In this document: positions 15,137-23,572 of the stretch, in pieces
Numbering within the stretch: position 1 is the first letter of the stretch
Layout: the number at the start of each line of letters is the position of its first letter
DNA from: 79-D21 sp964521575
GTDB taxonomy: Bacteria; Synergistota; Synergistia; Synergistales; 79-D21
Direction: 5' to 3'
DNA length: 41,098 bases
Assembly (NCBI GenBank): GCA_964521575.1
Contig: CAZFSR010000014.1
Span: 1 to 41,098, forward strand
Notes under the pieces: generated by a model
Databases searched by the model: none
Seen by the model: only the letters and a program-made list of their open reading frames with translations
What the model was told of the DNA's origin: nothing
Position numbers and translations under genes: made by a program

Positions 15137-16151
15137 TTCCAACCGCCGCCGGGGAGTTCAGGTAATTCCAGGTCACGTCCGGAACGAGACGGCGCACTCC
15201 CTGCCAGTCCTGCTTACGGATTCTCTCCCGTACGGTCGAGGCCGAAACGATCGTCCCGTCTTCCAGGGCATACCGCGGGATCTCGAAAAGCTCGACCCCC
15301 CTCCCGGGCAGGATGTCCTTCATGGCGGCGTTATAGGCCCCCGTAACCTCGCAGTAGGGTTCGGTCCCGACGAATCTGACCCTGATGTCGAGAACCGGGA
15401 CGAAAAGGTTCGCAAAAAGTGTCACGTCAAGCCGCGCCTGGATAGCGGCCATCTCTTCCGTCCCCCTGTCCCTGAGGAAGTAGGTGGGGAATGTCGCCGG
15501 GGAGACGGCGTAGGCGTCGCTCTTGATCAGGGTCACGTTCGGAAGGTGGGCTGTCCCTTCCCGGACGAGAGCGAAGCGGTCCTTGAAGGGGAAGAGTGAG
15601 AGATCGGCCTCCACGACGATGACGAAGAGGTTGTCGCAGGAAGCGGCCGCGCGTTCGATCAGGAAAAGGTGCCCGAGGGTGAAGGGATTGCAGTTGACGA
15701 CGACTGCGCCGTTCTTTCTCCCCTGGGATCTCGCCCCCTCGAGGTACGCCCTGTAGGCCGCGACTCCGGGCTCTCCCATTTCCAGGAGAACGACCGCCCC
15801 TTCCACGCGGGCCAGCTCCAGGAATCCCATCCCGGCGAAACGGGCGGCAGAATCCGGCTTGGTGTAGACAAAGAGGCGGGTGGCTCCCCGATCCCTGGCC
15901 ACTTCGACCAGCCTTGAAACCACGACAGCTGAAAGACCCGCTTCCTGCCAGGAAGGATCCACCGCAACCATCCGGATGACTTCTCCCTGCAGGCTGCCCG
16001 TTGCCGCAAGGCGACCCGCCGGATCCTTCACGAAAACCGTGATGTCCGGAGTCCCCTCGAAAACGAGACCGTGTGCCTGCAGGAATTTTCTGAGTTGGTC
16101 CTCTTCCCGCCTCGAAAGGTTCCGGATCAGTTCGATATCGAATCCGTACAA
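15099..16151 (-). CDS. citC: Citrate lyase ligase (acetate:holo-ACP ligase)
   Basis: A 350-aa enzyme that activates citrate lyase by ATP-dependent acetylation of the thiol on the CitD prosthetic group. The N-terminal GNAT-like domain covers about residues 1-130 (VIRMVAVDPSWQEAGLSAVVVSRLV). The C-terminal nucleotidyltransferase domain has VVVNCNPFTLGHLFLIERAA near 150-170 and ISASTVRERI-type residues near 305 (IVSASTVRERI). The start is TTG 16151 with GGGAG seven bases upstream, overlapping the acyl-CoA ligase end by 25 bp. With citX 2.3 kb away, this indicates citrate cleavage capacity. Confidence 0.9.
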   Translation of the reverse strand: MYGFDIELIRNLSRREEDQLRKFLQAHGLVFEGTPDITVFVKDPAGRLAATGSLQGEVIRMVAVDPSWQEAGLSAVVVSRLVEVARDRGATRLFVYTKPDSAARFAGMGFLELARVEGAVVLLEMGEPGVAAYRAYLEGARSQGRKNGAVVVNCNPFTLGHLFLIERAAASCDNLFVIVVEADLSLFPFKDRFALVREGTAHLPNVTLIKSDAYAVSPATFPTYFLRDRGTEEMAAIQARLDVTLFANLFVPVLDIRVRFVGTEPYCEVTGAYNAAMKDILPGRGVELFEIPRYALEDGTIVSASTVRERIRKQDWQGVRRLVPDVTWNYLNSPAAVGIIERIQSSRTRH

Positions 16152-17641
16152 GCCGTTTCTCCCTGTGCCCGTTTCCGGAGCTCCCGGTTCAGGACCTTCC
16201 CGATGCTCGATTTCGGAAGCTCATCGACGAATTCGACGACCCTGGGGACCTTGTAATGGGAAAGGCGGTCCCGGCAAAAAGAGACAAGATCCCGCGGGGT
16301 TGTCCGTGTTCCGTTCTGCGGCACAACGTAGGCCTTGACCACTTCTCCCAGGGCCGGGTTCGGGACCCCGACAACCGCCGCCTCCCTCACCGAAGGATGC
16401 TCCTGGAGCATCGACTCCACTTCCTGCGGGTAGACGTTGAACCCCCCGACAATGATGATGTCGCTGACCCTGCCCACGATTGTGAGGTATCCTTCCCCGT
16501 CGATGCGGACCATGTCCCCGGTGTCGAACCATCCGTCCCTGAAACGGTTGGCGGTGAGGTCAGGGCGCCTGAAATACCCTGGGGTCACCGAAGGACCCTG
16601 CAGCCAGAGGGTGCCTTCCTGTTCTGGCGGAACCTCCAGCCCCGCTGCGTCGAGGACCCGGGCCTTGTAGCCCGGAATCAGCGGACCTACCGTGCCAGGC
16701 CGGTTTTTCGAGTAGGAGGGGTTAACCGCGACAACCGGAGAGGTTTCCGTAAGGCCGTATCCCTCCAGCACCGGAACTCCCAGCAGCTGCGGAGAACGCA
16801 CCGCCACCCTCGGAGGGAGCCGATCCCCGCCCGATACAAGGATGTGGAGGTCCTGCGGCGGAGCCGCTCCCCTGGCTACAGCCCCCTCGAGGAGTGCCAC
16901 CATCGCGGGAACGGTGATCGCGACCGTCACCCCAGCCGTCCGCATCACTTCTAGGGTGGACTCGGCGGGCATGAAGGTCGGGACAAGGACCTGCCCCATG
17001 CCGGAGAGCATCGGGAGCATTCCGCAAACGGTGAAACCGAGGGTGTGGAAGTTCGGAAGGGCATTCAGGAAAACCTCGTTGTCCCGCAGTTCCGTGAAAT
17101 GGTGCAGGGAAGCGTCCACATTGGACCGGATGTTGCCGTGGGTGATACAAACTGCCTTAGGGGCTCCTGTCGTTCCCGAGGTAAAGAAGATGACCGCCGT
17201 TTCCGGTGTTTCATAAGTCCCTTGCCGCCCAGCCAGGTCGGGAATGGGGCCCTCCAGCGGAGTGATGGCGCTGGGAACGCCGACTTTCACCAGGGCTTCC
17301 GCGAGGGCTTCGAATCCTTTGCAGAGATAGGCGCCGAACACGTCGGCGTGAGCCGTGCAACGAAGGATTTCGGTTTCACCGGCTTGGACGTTGAGGGGGA
17401 TGACCGTCCCGCCGAGTCTCCAGGCCGCGAGGCAAAGGGCCAGCGTAACCGGCGAATTCGGAAGGAGGAGGGCCAGCCTCTGCCCCTCCCTGAAGCCGGA
17501 TTGGGCAAGCGTCGTCTCGCATCCTTCCACCAGCTCCATGAGGCAGCTCCGTGACCACCAGGCACCCCGCCACCAGATGGACCGCTGCCCTGGCGCACCC
17601 TTGGCGAGGCTGACGAACGTTTCTTCCAGTCTATCGTCCAA
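16127..17641 (-). CDS. AMP-forming acyl-CoA synthetase/ligase
   Basis: A 504-aa ANL-superfamily enzyme. TSGTTGAPK is at residues 154-162 (P-loop-like A3). GYGLTETS (A5), GWFDTGDMVRIDGEGYL (A7), GRVSDIIIVGGFNVYPQEVE (A8) and SSIGKVLNRELR (A10, catalytic Lys) follow. The overall pattern fits a medium- or long-chain or aryl-CoA ligase; the substrate cannot be read from sequence. The start is TTG 17641 with GGGGAGGA 8 nt upstream. It overlaps citC (25 bp) and follows the M20D gene after 83 bp, so the three probably form an operon. Substrate activation with amide hydrolysis and citrate lyase is a plausible but unproven combination. Confidence 0.9.
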   Translation of the reverse strand: MDDRLEETFVSLAKGAPGQRSIWWRGAWWSRSCLMELVEGCETTLAQSGFREGQRLALLLPNSPVTLALCLAAWRLGGTVIPLNVQAGETEILRCTAHADVFGAYLCKGFEALAEALVKVGVPSAITPLEGPIPDLAGRQGTYETPETAVIFFTSGTTGAPKAVCITHGNIRSNVDASLHHFTELRDNEVFLNALPNFHTLGFTVCGMLPMLSGMGQVLVPTFMPAESTLEVMRTAGVTVAITVPAMVALLEGAVARGAAPPQDLHILVSGGDRLPPRVAVRSPQLLGVPVLEGYGLTETSPVVAVNPSYSKNRPGTVGPLIPGYKARVLDAAGLEVPPEQEGTLWLQGPSVTPGYFRRPDLTANRFRDGWFDTGDMVRIDGEGYLTIVGRVSDIIIVGGFNVYPQEVESMLQEHPSVREAAVVGVPNPALGEVVKAYVVPQNGTRTTPRDLVSFCRDRLSHYKVPRVVEFVDELPKSSIGKVLNRELRKRAQGETACTDSISN

Positions 17642-17676
17642 CCCGGAATCCTCCCCAATCGAGTCTTTGGATCAAA

Positions 17677-17701
17677 CCCCTTCGCCCTCTAGCGAAAGGG
17701 G
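17677..17701 (-). other. Stem-loop between the M20D and acyl-CoA ligase genes
   Basis: On the minus strand CCCCTTTCGC (17701-17692) pairs with GCGAAGGGG (17685-17677) with one bulged base and a six-base loop. Only TTT follows, so it is at best a weak terminator or an mRNA stability element in the gap. Confidence 0.45.
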
Positions 17702-17724
17702 AGTTGTCTTCCCAAACCGTTAAA

Positions 17725-18942
17725 CTATAGCACACTCCGGTCTTCCCCCTGGGCGAGAGAAAGGGCCATGTAGGCTTCCCAGGCCGCAACCAGGGGAAGG
17801 GCCTCTTCGGGAACCTGGTAGCGGGAGTGGTGCAACCCCACTTCCTCCCCGGTTCCTATCAGCATGAGGCAGGATGGGACTTCCAGCGAATAGAAGGAAA
17901 AATCCTCCCCCGACAGGAGGGGGCGATCCAGGATCTTGACTTGTTCGCTCCCGAAGAAGTCTTCCGCACACTCGAGGATGTCTTTCGTCAAAGGAGCGTC
18001 GTTCTGGGTCTGGGGGTAGTTCTGGGTGTAGTCCAGCAAGGCGGACCCCCTGAAAGCCGCAGCCACGGCCGGGACCAGGCTCTCCAGGCGTGTCCTGAGG
18101 AAATCCCTTACCCGCGTGTCGAAAGCTCGAAGGGTTCCCCACATGTGGCCGGTCTCGGGGATGATGTTGTAGGCTTCCCCGGCCTCAACCTGGCCGAAAG
18201 AGATCACGGCGCTTTCCAGTGGATCCAGTTCCCGGCTGATCAGGCTCTGGACGGCAAGGACAATATGGGCTCCGATGAGGATAGGGTCGACCGTCACGTG
18301 AGGCAGGGCGGCGTGCCCCCCCACACCCCGGATCTCGACATGGATGCGGTCGGAAAGGGCCGTGATGACTGCCGGCCGGGTCATGAAGGTCCCGTACGGG
18401 GATTTGGGCCACAGAAGCGGAGCCACCACCTGCCCGACGTTGAAGCGTTTAATGAGACCGGCTTGGACAAGCGTCCTGGCGCCGCCCTTGCCTTCTTCGG
18501 CAGGCTGGAAAAGAAGCGCGACGGGGCGCCCCAGTTCCGCCCTTCTCTCGGAAAGGAGCACCGCGGCCCCGAGCAGGCTGGCCATGTGGGCGTCATGCCC
18601 TGCCGCGTGCATGACCCCGGGAATGCAGGACGAAAAGGGAACCCCCGTCTCTTCGTCCAGGGCCAGAGCATCCATTTCGGCCCTGATCATCAGGGACTTG
18701 CCTGGGAGGTCGCCCCCTATGACCGCAATGACCGATGTCGGGCAGCCGTAGCCTTTGACCACCTCGATCCCCTCGATGGAAGAGAGGGTTTCCACGATTC
18801 TAGCGGAGGTGACGTTCTCTTCGAACGCCAGTTCGGGGAATTGGTGGAATTCCCGTCTCCAGGCGATCATCTGCCCGGAGATTTCCTCCGCCGCCTCAAG
18901 AAGCCCCGGCCCAATAGGCTCAGCTGGTCGTGCTCCGGTCAT
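17725..18942 (-). CDS. M20D-family amidohydrolase with altered metal-site residues
   Basis: A 405-aa protein of the IAA-amino-acid hydrolase/hippuricase/N-acyl-aminoacid amidohydrolase family. Recognisable are WRREFHQFPEL, RAEMDAL (usually RADMDAL), MHAAGHDAHMA, FQPAEEGKGGA, the dimerisation segment GGHAALPH, and the C-terminal LLSGEDFSFY and GLHHSRYQ. Two of the five canonical metal ligands are changed: the Cys of MHACGHD is Ala (codon GCA at 18603-18601), and the His of GLHVxP is Leu (VVAPLLWP). ATG 18942 is chosen because AGAGGTG lies upstream of it; the GTG at 18951 has no ribosome-binding site. It is the first gene of the ligase-citC operon. Confidence 0.88.
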   Translation of the reverse strand: MTGARPAEPIGPGLLEAAEEISGQMIAWRREFHQFPELAFEENVTSARIVETLSSIEGIEVVKGYGCPTSVIAVIGGDLPGKSLMIRAEMDALALDEETGVPFSSCIPGVMHAAGHDAHMASLLGAAVLLSERRAELGRPVALLFQPAEEGKGGARTLVQAGLIKRFNVGQVVAPLLWPKSPYGTFMTRPAVITALSDRIHVEIRGVGGHAALPHVTVDPILIGAHIVLAVQSLISRELDPLESAVISFGQVEAGEAYNIIPETGHMWGTLRAFDTRVRDFLRTRLESLVPAVAAAFRGSALLDYTQNYPQTQNDAPLTKDILECAEDFFGSEQVKILDRPLLSGEDFSFYSLEVPSCLMLIGTGEEVGLHHSRYQVPEEALPLVAAWEAYMALSLAQGEDRSVL

Positions 18943-19005
18943 CTCTTTCACCTCTTGTCCCTGGGGCGGAAAAGCTTGTCCGTCGCCTCTTTCTCCTCAA
19001 ATTTC

Positions 19006-19048
19006 ATACCTGTTAGTGTATCATAGGTATCAGGCGAAGCATCATGAA
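19006..19048. promoter_or_regulatory. Divergent control region: inverted repeat and candidate minus-strand promoter
   Basis: A perfect inverted repeat ATACCT-N13-AGGTAT (19006-19030) lies between the divergent M20D and asnS genes. Overlapping it on the minus strand is TTCATG (19048-19043), 17 bp, TATGAT (19025-19020), a moderate promoter for the M20D operon. No clear plus-strand promoter for asnS was found; TATCAT (19019-19024) is a possible -10 without a -35. Confidence 0.4.
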
Positions 19049-19067
19049 ATGAAGGAGGTTGGCGCCC

Positions 19068-20372
19068 TTGCCCGCACCATGGATTCTGATCCGCGATCTG
19101 CCTTCGTTCGTGGACCGGGAGGTCACGCTGAAAGGCTGGATGTACAACAAAAGGAGTTCAGGAAAGATCCACTTCCTGCAGGTAAGGGACGGCTCGGGCT
19201 TCGTCCAGGCCGTCATGGTCAAGGGAGAGGTCCCGGAAGAGCAGTTCTCGGCTGCGAAGGGGCTTTGGCTGGAGGCATCGATCATCCTTACCGGGCGCGT
19301 CCGTAGCGACGATCGGGCCCCCTCGGGGGTCGAACTTTCCGTCACGGGCCTCGAGGTCGTTCAGAACCCCGTGGAAGAGTATCCCATCGCGAAAAAGGAA
19401 CACGGGATCGACTTTCTCCTCGACCGGCGGCACTTGTGGATCCGTTCCGCCAGGCAGAAAGCCATCCTCACCATTAGGGAACGCGTCATCTGGACCTGCC
19501 GGGAATACCTTCACAACAACGGTTTCCTTCTCGTCGACAGCCCGCTATTGACCGGTTCCATCGGGGAAGGCGCCGACGGTTTGTTCGAGGTCGAATATTT
19601 CGACCTCGGCAAGGCTTACCTGGCCCAGACGGGTCAGCTTTATGCCGAAGCGGCTGCTGCCGCCTTCGGAAAGGTTTACTGCTTCGGCCCAACTTTCCGG
19701 GCAGAAAAGTCCAAGACCCGCCGCCACCTTACGGAATTCTGGATGATTGAACCCGAAGTCGCCTATGCGGACCACACCGACAACATGGCCCTGCAGGAAG
19801 GCCTGGTCTGCGCCGTGGTCGAGGCGGTCCTCTCCCATTGCAGGAAGGAACTCGAACTATTGGAGCGGGATATCCCTGCCCTCGAACGGATCAAGCCCCC
19901 GTTCTACCACATCACCTATGACGACGCCGTCGCGATGCTCCAAAAACTCGGCAGCGACATCCCCTACGGCGACGACTTCGGTGGCGACGATGAAACCCTC
20001 CTGACCAACCAGTTCGACAAGCCGGTTTTCGTCGAATGCTACCCCAAGAAAGTCAAGGCTTTCTACATGAAACAGCACCCTGAACGGGACGATCTTGTCC
20101 TTTGCGACGACCTGCTCGCTCCGGAGGGATACGGGGAAATCATCGGGGGGTCCCAGAGGGAGGACGACCTAGAGCTCCTGCTTGCCCGAATCCGCGCAGA
20201 AGGGCTTCCCGAGGCTTCATACGGCTGGTATCTCGACCTGAGGCGATATGGGTCGTTCCCCCACAGTGGTTTCGGAATGGGGATCGAACGCGTCGTTTCC
20301 TGGATTTGCGGGCTTCAGCACATCCGCGAGGCGATTCCCTGGCCGAGGACGATCTACCGCCTGAACCCCTAA
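19068..20372 (+). CDS. asnS: Asparaginyl-tRNA synthetase
   Basis: A 434-aa class IIb aminoacyl-tRNA synthetase that charges tRNA-Asn. The N-terminal OB-fold is at about residues 13-100. Motif 2 is TFRAEKSKTRRHLTEFWMIEPE, the AsnRS rather than AspRS version. Motif 3 is GFGMGIERVVSWICGLQHIREAIPWPRT. TTG 19068 is the preferred start because AGGAGG (19053-19058) lies nine bases upstream. A TTG at 19059 directly touches the ribosome-binding site and is too close. It is followed after 25 bp by the PEP-synthase-like gene on the same strand. Confidence 0.95.
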   Translation: MPAPWILIRDLPSFVDREVTLKGWMYNKRSSGKIHFLQVRDGSGFVQAVMVKGEVPEEQFSAAKGLWLEASIILTGRVRSDDRAPSGVELSVTGLEVVQNPVEEYPIAKKEHGIDFLLDRRHLWIRSARQKAILTIRERVIWTCREYLHNNGFLLVDSPLLTGSIGEGADGLFEVEYFDLGKAYLAQTGQLYAEAAAAAFGKVYCFGPTFRAEKSKTRRHLTEFWMIEPEVAYADHTDNMALQEGLVCAVVEAVLSHCRKELELLERDIPALERIKPPFYHITYDDAVAMLQKLGSDIPYGDDFGGDDETLLTNQFDKPVFVECYPKKVKAFYMKQHPERDDLVLCDDLLAPEGYGEIIGGSQREDDLELLLARIRAEGLPEASYGWYLDLRRYGSFPHSGFGMGIERVVSWICGLQHIREAIPWPRTIYRLNP

Positions 20373-20397
20373 ACCGCGACGCACGGGAGGGATGCGC

Positions 20398-22104
20398 ATG
20401 GCAGAAAGGGAGATTCTCTCCTATTTTTCCCGGTTCGACGCCGAATCCGTCTATGCCGAGAGAGGGTGGCTCATCGGGAAAGGCCCTGTAGGAGGCAAAG
20501 CGAAAGGCCTGGCTTTCGCCTTTTTCGCCCTGCAGGATTCCCCCTTGCAGGAAACCGTTTCGCTCCCTCCCTCCACGATCGTTGTCGGAACGGAGATTTT
20601 CAGGGATTTTATCCAGGATAACCGGCTGGAGTGGGTTTACTCAGAGCCCGATATCGAACGGATCGTGCTGGCGTTTTCAAAAGGCAGGCTCAGGGAGAGT
20701 TTCCTCAGCGACCTGGCCAGGGCCCTGGCGGTGATCGGCGACCGGCCGCTGGCGATCCGGTCCAGCTCTCTTCTTGAGGATTCGGTGCGGCTTTCCTTCG
20801 CCGGGAAATACGACACCTGTTTTTCGGCCAATACGGGCACTCCCGAAAGGCGTATCCGGGAACTGGGGGACGGGATTCGCTCCGTCTGGGCCTCGCTTTT
20901 CAACCCCGCCCCCAGGGCTTACCGGAACAAGCACGGCTACAGGGACGAGGACGAAGCCATGGCGGTCCTGGTCCAGCCGATCATGGGGAAATCCCACGGA
21001 CATCTTTACTATCCGGAACTCGCGGGAGCTGCCTTCTCAAAAGTCTACCGGCGGCCGACTCCGCGTGTCCGCAAGGAAGACGGGGTCATGCGCATCTGTT
21101 TCGGGTTGGGGACCCGAACGGTCGACCGGGCCAAGGCACGCGTTTTCTACCTGACCAATCCGAACCTCCGCCCGGAAGGGAACCAACCTGGGGAAATCGC
21201 TTCCGCCAGCCAGGTCGATTTCGACTATATCGACCGCAACTTCGGCGCCTTCATGACCGGATCGCTCCGCCAGTTTCTGCCCTACATCCTGAAGCAGCAC
21301 AAATCCGTCCACTCGTTCGTGGAAATTTACACCGACAACCTTCTCTACTGGGCAGGCAGCCCCATGAAGCGCTTTTCTAAACCGATCTTCTCCTTCTCGG
21401 CCCTGCCCACTCGGCATCCCTACCTTTTCCAGGCCATGAGGTCCCTTCTGGCTCATCTCGAGAAATCCATGGGGCTCCCGGTCGATATCGAGTTCACTTA
21501 CGAAACCGAGACCCGCGAGCTGTCCCTGATCCAGATGCGCCCTCTCGCTTCCTACGCGGAGATGGCCCAGGTCGTCATCCCGGAGGTGCCGGAGGACCGC
21601 CTCCTCCTGAGGGGGAACCGGATGGTGAGCAACGGGATCCTGGAAAGGGCGGAACACCTGGTGTATGTCGACCCGGACCTTTACGGAACGGACGCCACTT
21701 TTTACGAGGTCGCACGTGCGGTCGGGCACGCGAACGCCGCGCTTGCAGGGACCAAGTACATCCTCGTGGGGCCGGGCCGCTGGGGAAGCACGAACCCGGA
21801 CCTCGGCGTCCCCGTCAAGTACAACGAGATCTGCCATTGCGGATGCCTGGTGGAAGTGGGGATCAGGGAAAGCAACTTCACCCCCGAACTTTCCTACGGA
21901 ACCCATTTCTTCCTGGACCTGGACGTCGACGGGATTCTCTACCTGCCCGTCTTTGCCGGGGAATCGGGCAACACCTACCACAAAAACTGGTTCGACGGCA
22001 CTCCGCACGATAAGGGACTCCATCCCGCCGTCAGGGTCTACCACGGGAATTTCGCGGTATACATGGACGGCGATTCCGAGGTCGGACAGGTGTTCCTGCT
22101 TTAG
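20398..22104 (+). CDS. PEP/pyruvate-binding (PpsA/PPDK N-domain-like) protein of unknown function
   Basis: A 568-aa protein. Residues about 25-400 form the ATP-grasp nucleotide-binding domain of PEP synthase/pyruvate phosphate dikinase: GGKAKGLAFAFF, the strong LAIRSSSLLEDSVRLSFAGKYDTCF signature, and VDIEFTYE...LSLIQMRP. The phosphohistidine swivelling domain and the C-terminal PEP/pyruvate TIM barrel are absent. The last ~150 residues are instead a distinct conserved-looking domain (GPGRWGSTNPDLGVPVKYNEI, SYGTHFFLDLDVDG) of a kind I recall from Bacteroidota PEP-synthase-like proteins. It cannot be a complete PEP synthase; ATP-dependent phosphotransfer to another partner is inference. ATG 20398 is chosen because GGGAGG is seven bases away; ATG 20392 is too close to it. 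Confidence 0.82.
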   Translation: MAEREILSYFSRFDAESVYAERGWLIGKGPVGGKAKGLAFAFFALQDSPLQETVSLPPSTIVVGTEIFRDFIQDNRLEWVYSEPDIERIVLAFSKGRLRESFLSDLARALAVIGDRPLAIRSSSLLEDSVRLSFAGKYDTCFSANTGTPERRIRELGDGIRSVWASLFNPAPRAYRNKHGYRDEDEAMAVLVQPIMGKSHGHLYYPELAGAAFSKVYRRPTPRVRKEDGVMRICFGLGTRTVDRAKARVFYLTNPNLRPEGNQPGEIASASQVDFDYIDRNFGAFMTGSLRQFLPYILKQHKSVHSFVEIYTDNLLYWAGSPMKRFSKPIFSFSALPTRHPYLFQAMRSLLAHLEKSMGLPVDIEFTYETETRELSLIQMRPLASYAEMAQVVIPEVPEDRLLLRGNRMVSNGILERAEHLVYVDPDLYGTDATFYEVARAVGHANAALAGTKYILVGPGRWGSTNPDLGVPVKYNEICHCGCLVEVGIRESNFTPELSYGTHFFLDLDVDGILYLPVFAGESGNTYHKNWFDGTPHDKGLHPAVRVYHGNFAVYMDGDSEVGQVFLL

Positions 22105-22117
22105 CCTACCTTCACGC

Positions 22118-22150
22118 AAAAAGGGCGGCAGGGATTCCTCCCTGCCGCCC
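22118..22150 (-). terminator. Intrinsic terminator after the first glutamate dehydrogenase
   Basis: A perfect 12-bp GC-rich stem (22150-22139 with 22134-22123, four-base loop) is followed on the minus strand by TTTTT (22122-22118). On the plus strand no T-run follows, so it mainly ends the dehydrogenase transcript. Confidence 0.92.
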
Positions 22151-22162
22151 ACCGACCAAAGT

Positions 22163-23410
22163 TCACGGCCAGATACCGCGGAAGCGCATCGCTGAGATAA
22201 TCCTTCCCATCGCCCGGACGTAGGCCGCCTGGCGCATGCGGATGTTGTGTTGCCTCTTGATTTTCCATATCTCGTGAAAAGCCTGGGACAGCCGTTCATC
22301 CAGCTTCTCGTGAACGGTCTTTTCACTCCAGTAGTCGCCGGTGCGCCCCTGGATCCACTCGAAGCAGCTCACCGTAACCCCTCCCGAATTTGCCAGAACA
22401 TCCGGGATCACAAGGACATCGTTTTCCTGCAGGATCGCTTCGGCCTCCGGGGTGGTCGGCCCGTTCGCCAGCTCGAGGATGACTCTCGCCCGGATCCGGG
22501 CGGCGTTTGCTTCCGTCACCATTCCTTCCAGGGCGGCCGGGATGAGGATATCGACAGGGGCTTCCAGGATCTCGTCTGTCGTGACCTTGTCCCCCCCAGG
22601 GTAATCCGTCACCGTCCCGCTGGTTCTTTTGTGCTGCATCAGGTCAGAGTATTTTAGCCCCTTCGGGTTATATGTTCCCCCTTTGCTGTCGGCGACGCCG
22701 ACCACGGTCAACCCGATCTCCTCGTACAGGGCGTGAGCGTACCCGCCCACATTCCCGAACCCCTGGATCGTAGCGGTAAGGGGCTTCCCGAAGAGCCCCA
22801 TTTCCTTCAGGGCTTCCCGAAGGACGAACATTCCCCCCCGGGCTGTCGCATCGCCGCGCCCGAGAGATCCCCCGATCTCGATCGGTTTGCCGGTGTAGGC
22901 GGAAGGTTCGCTCCGGCCCGAAACTTTCTCGTAGGTGTCCACGAACCACGCCATAACCTGCGGGTTCGTGTACACATCAGGGGCCGGTATGTCGATGTCG
23001 GTTCCCATAAAGCGGCAGATCCCCAAAGCGTATCCCCGGCTAAGGCGCTCCAGTTCGCTTTTTGAAAGTTCACGCGGGGCGACTCTCACCCCCCCTTTGC
23101 TTCCCCCGTAGGGAAGCATCGCTGTGGCGCACTTGATGGACATCCACGCTGAAAGGGCCATGACCTCTTCCTTCGAGACGTTCGGGTGGTAGCGCACCCC
23201 TCCTTTGTACGGCCCCAGGGCGTTGTTGTGGTGACTACGCCAGCCCTTCACGACCCTGACGCCGCCGTCGTCAAGCCGCAGGGGAAGGGTCACCTCCAGG
23301 ACTTCCTTCGGTTCCTTGAGGATGTCGATGAATTCCTGCTCGACATTCAGGTATGGCACCGCTTCGTCAACCTGTTTGAGAAACATTTCGAACGGATTCA
23401 TTTTCGACAT
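22163..23410 (-). CDS. Glutamate dehydrogenase (Glu/Leu/Phe/Val family), copy 1
   Basis: A 415-aa NAD(P)-dependent enzyme interconverting glutamate and 2-oxoglutarate plus ammonia. It has the substrate-binding YKGGVRYHP (about 68-76), catalytic Lys region MLPYGGSKGGV, DIPAPDVYTNP with the catalytic Asp, and nucleotide-binding TIQGFGNVGGYAH. NGPTTPEAEAIL and DVLANSGGVTVSCFEW are typical. ATG 23410 has AAAGGAGGAGG nine bases upstream. It has its own promoter and a leader of about 110 nt. Family membership alone does not exclude a branched-chain amino acid substrate, but the KGGxRxHP/GGxKGGV pattern fits glutamate. Confidence 0.92.
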   Translation of the reverse strand: MSKMNPFEMFLKQVDEAVPYLNVEQEFIDILKEPKEVLEVTLPLRLDDGGVRVVKGWRSHHNNALGPYKGGVRYHPNVSKEEVMALSAWMSIKCATAMLPYGGSKGGVRVAPRELSKSELERLSRGYALGICRFMGTDIDIPAPDVYTNPQVMAWFVDTYEKVSGRSEPSAYTGKPIEIGGSLGRGDATARGGMFVLREALKEMGLFGKPLTATIQGFGNVGGYAHALYEEIGLTVVGVADSKGGTYNPKGLKYSDLMQHKRTSGTVTDYPGGDKVTTDEILEAPVDILIPAALEGMVTEANAARIRARVILELANGPTTPEAEAILQENDVLVIPDVLANSGGVTVSCFEWIQGRTGDYWSEKTVHEKLDERLSQAFHEIWKIKRQHNIRMRQAAYVRAMGRIISAMRFRGIWP

Positions 23411-23466
23411 GCCGCCATTCCTCCTCCTTTACCCGGGGTTAGGGTCTGGATCAGCCCGTACTTCCA

Positions 23467-23479
23467 CTTGATCATCAAG
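23467..23479. repeat. Inverted repeat in the gdh copy 1 leader
   Basis: CTTGAT-C-ATCAAG, a perfect 6-1-6 inverted repeat in the untranslated leader, about 45 bp downstream of the predicted transcription start and 57 bp before the ATG. It could be an operator. Confidence 0.5.
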
Positions 23480-23525
23480 GCTTTTCTTTATCTCGCCATG
23501 TTATCATTTGTTTATTATTACATTT

Positions 23526-23552
23526 ATTATAACCGCCTCTGATAGACTTCAA
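23526..23552 (-). promoter_or_regulatory. Promoter of gdh copy 1
   Basis: Minus-strand perfect -10 TATAAT (23531-23526) with TTGAAG (23552-23547) 15 bp upstream, or TTTGAA with a 16-bp spacer. The surroundings are markedly AT-rich compared with the rest of the window. Transcription would start near 23519. Confidence 0.7.
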
Positions 23553-23572
23553 ATTAAATGTTTTAAAAAGGC

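Noticed and set aside
21037..22326. 429-aa minus-strand ORF opposite the PEP-synthase-like gene
   Set aside because: It runs across the gdh terminator and antisense to a protein with clear family motifs, so it is a shadow frame.
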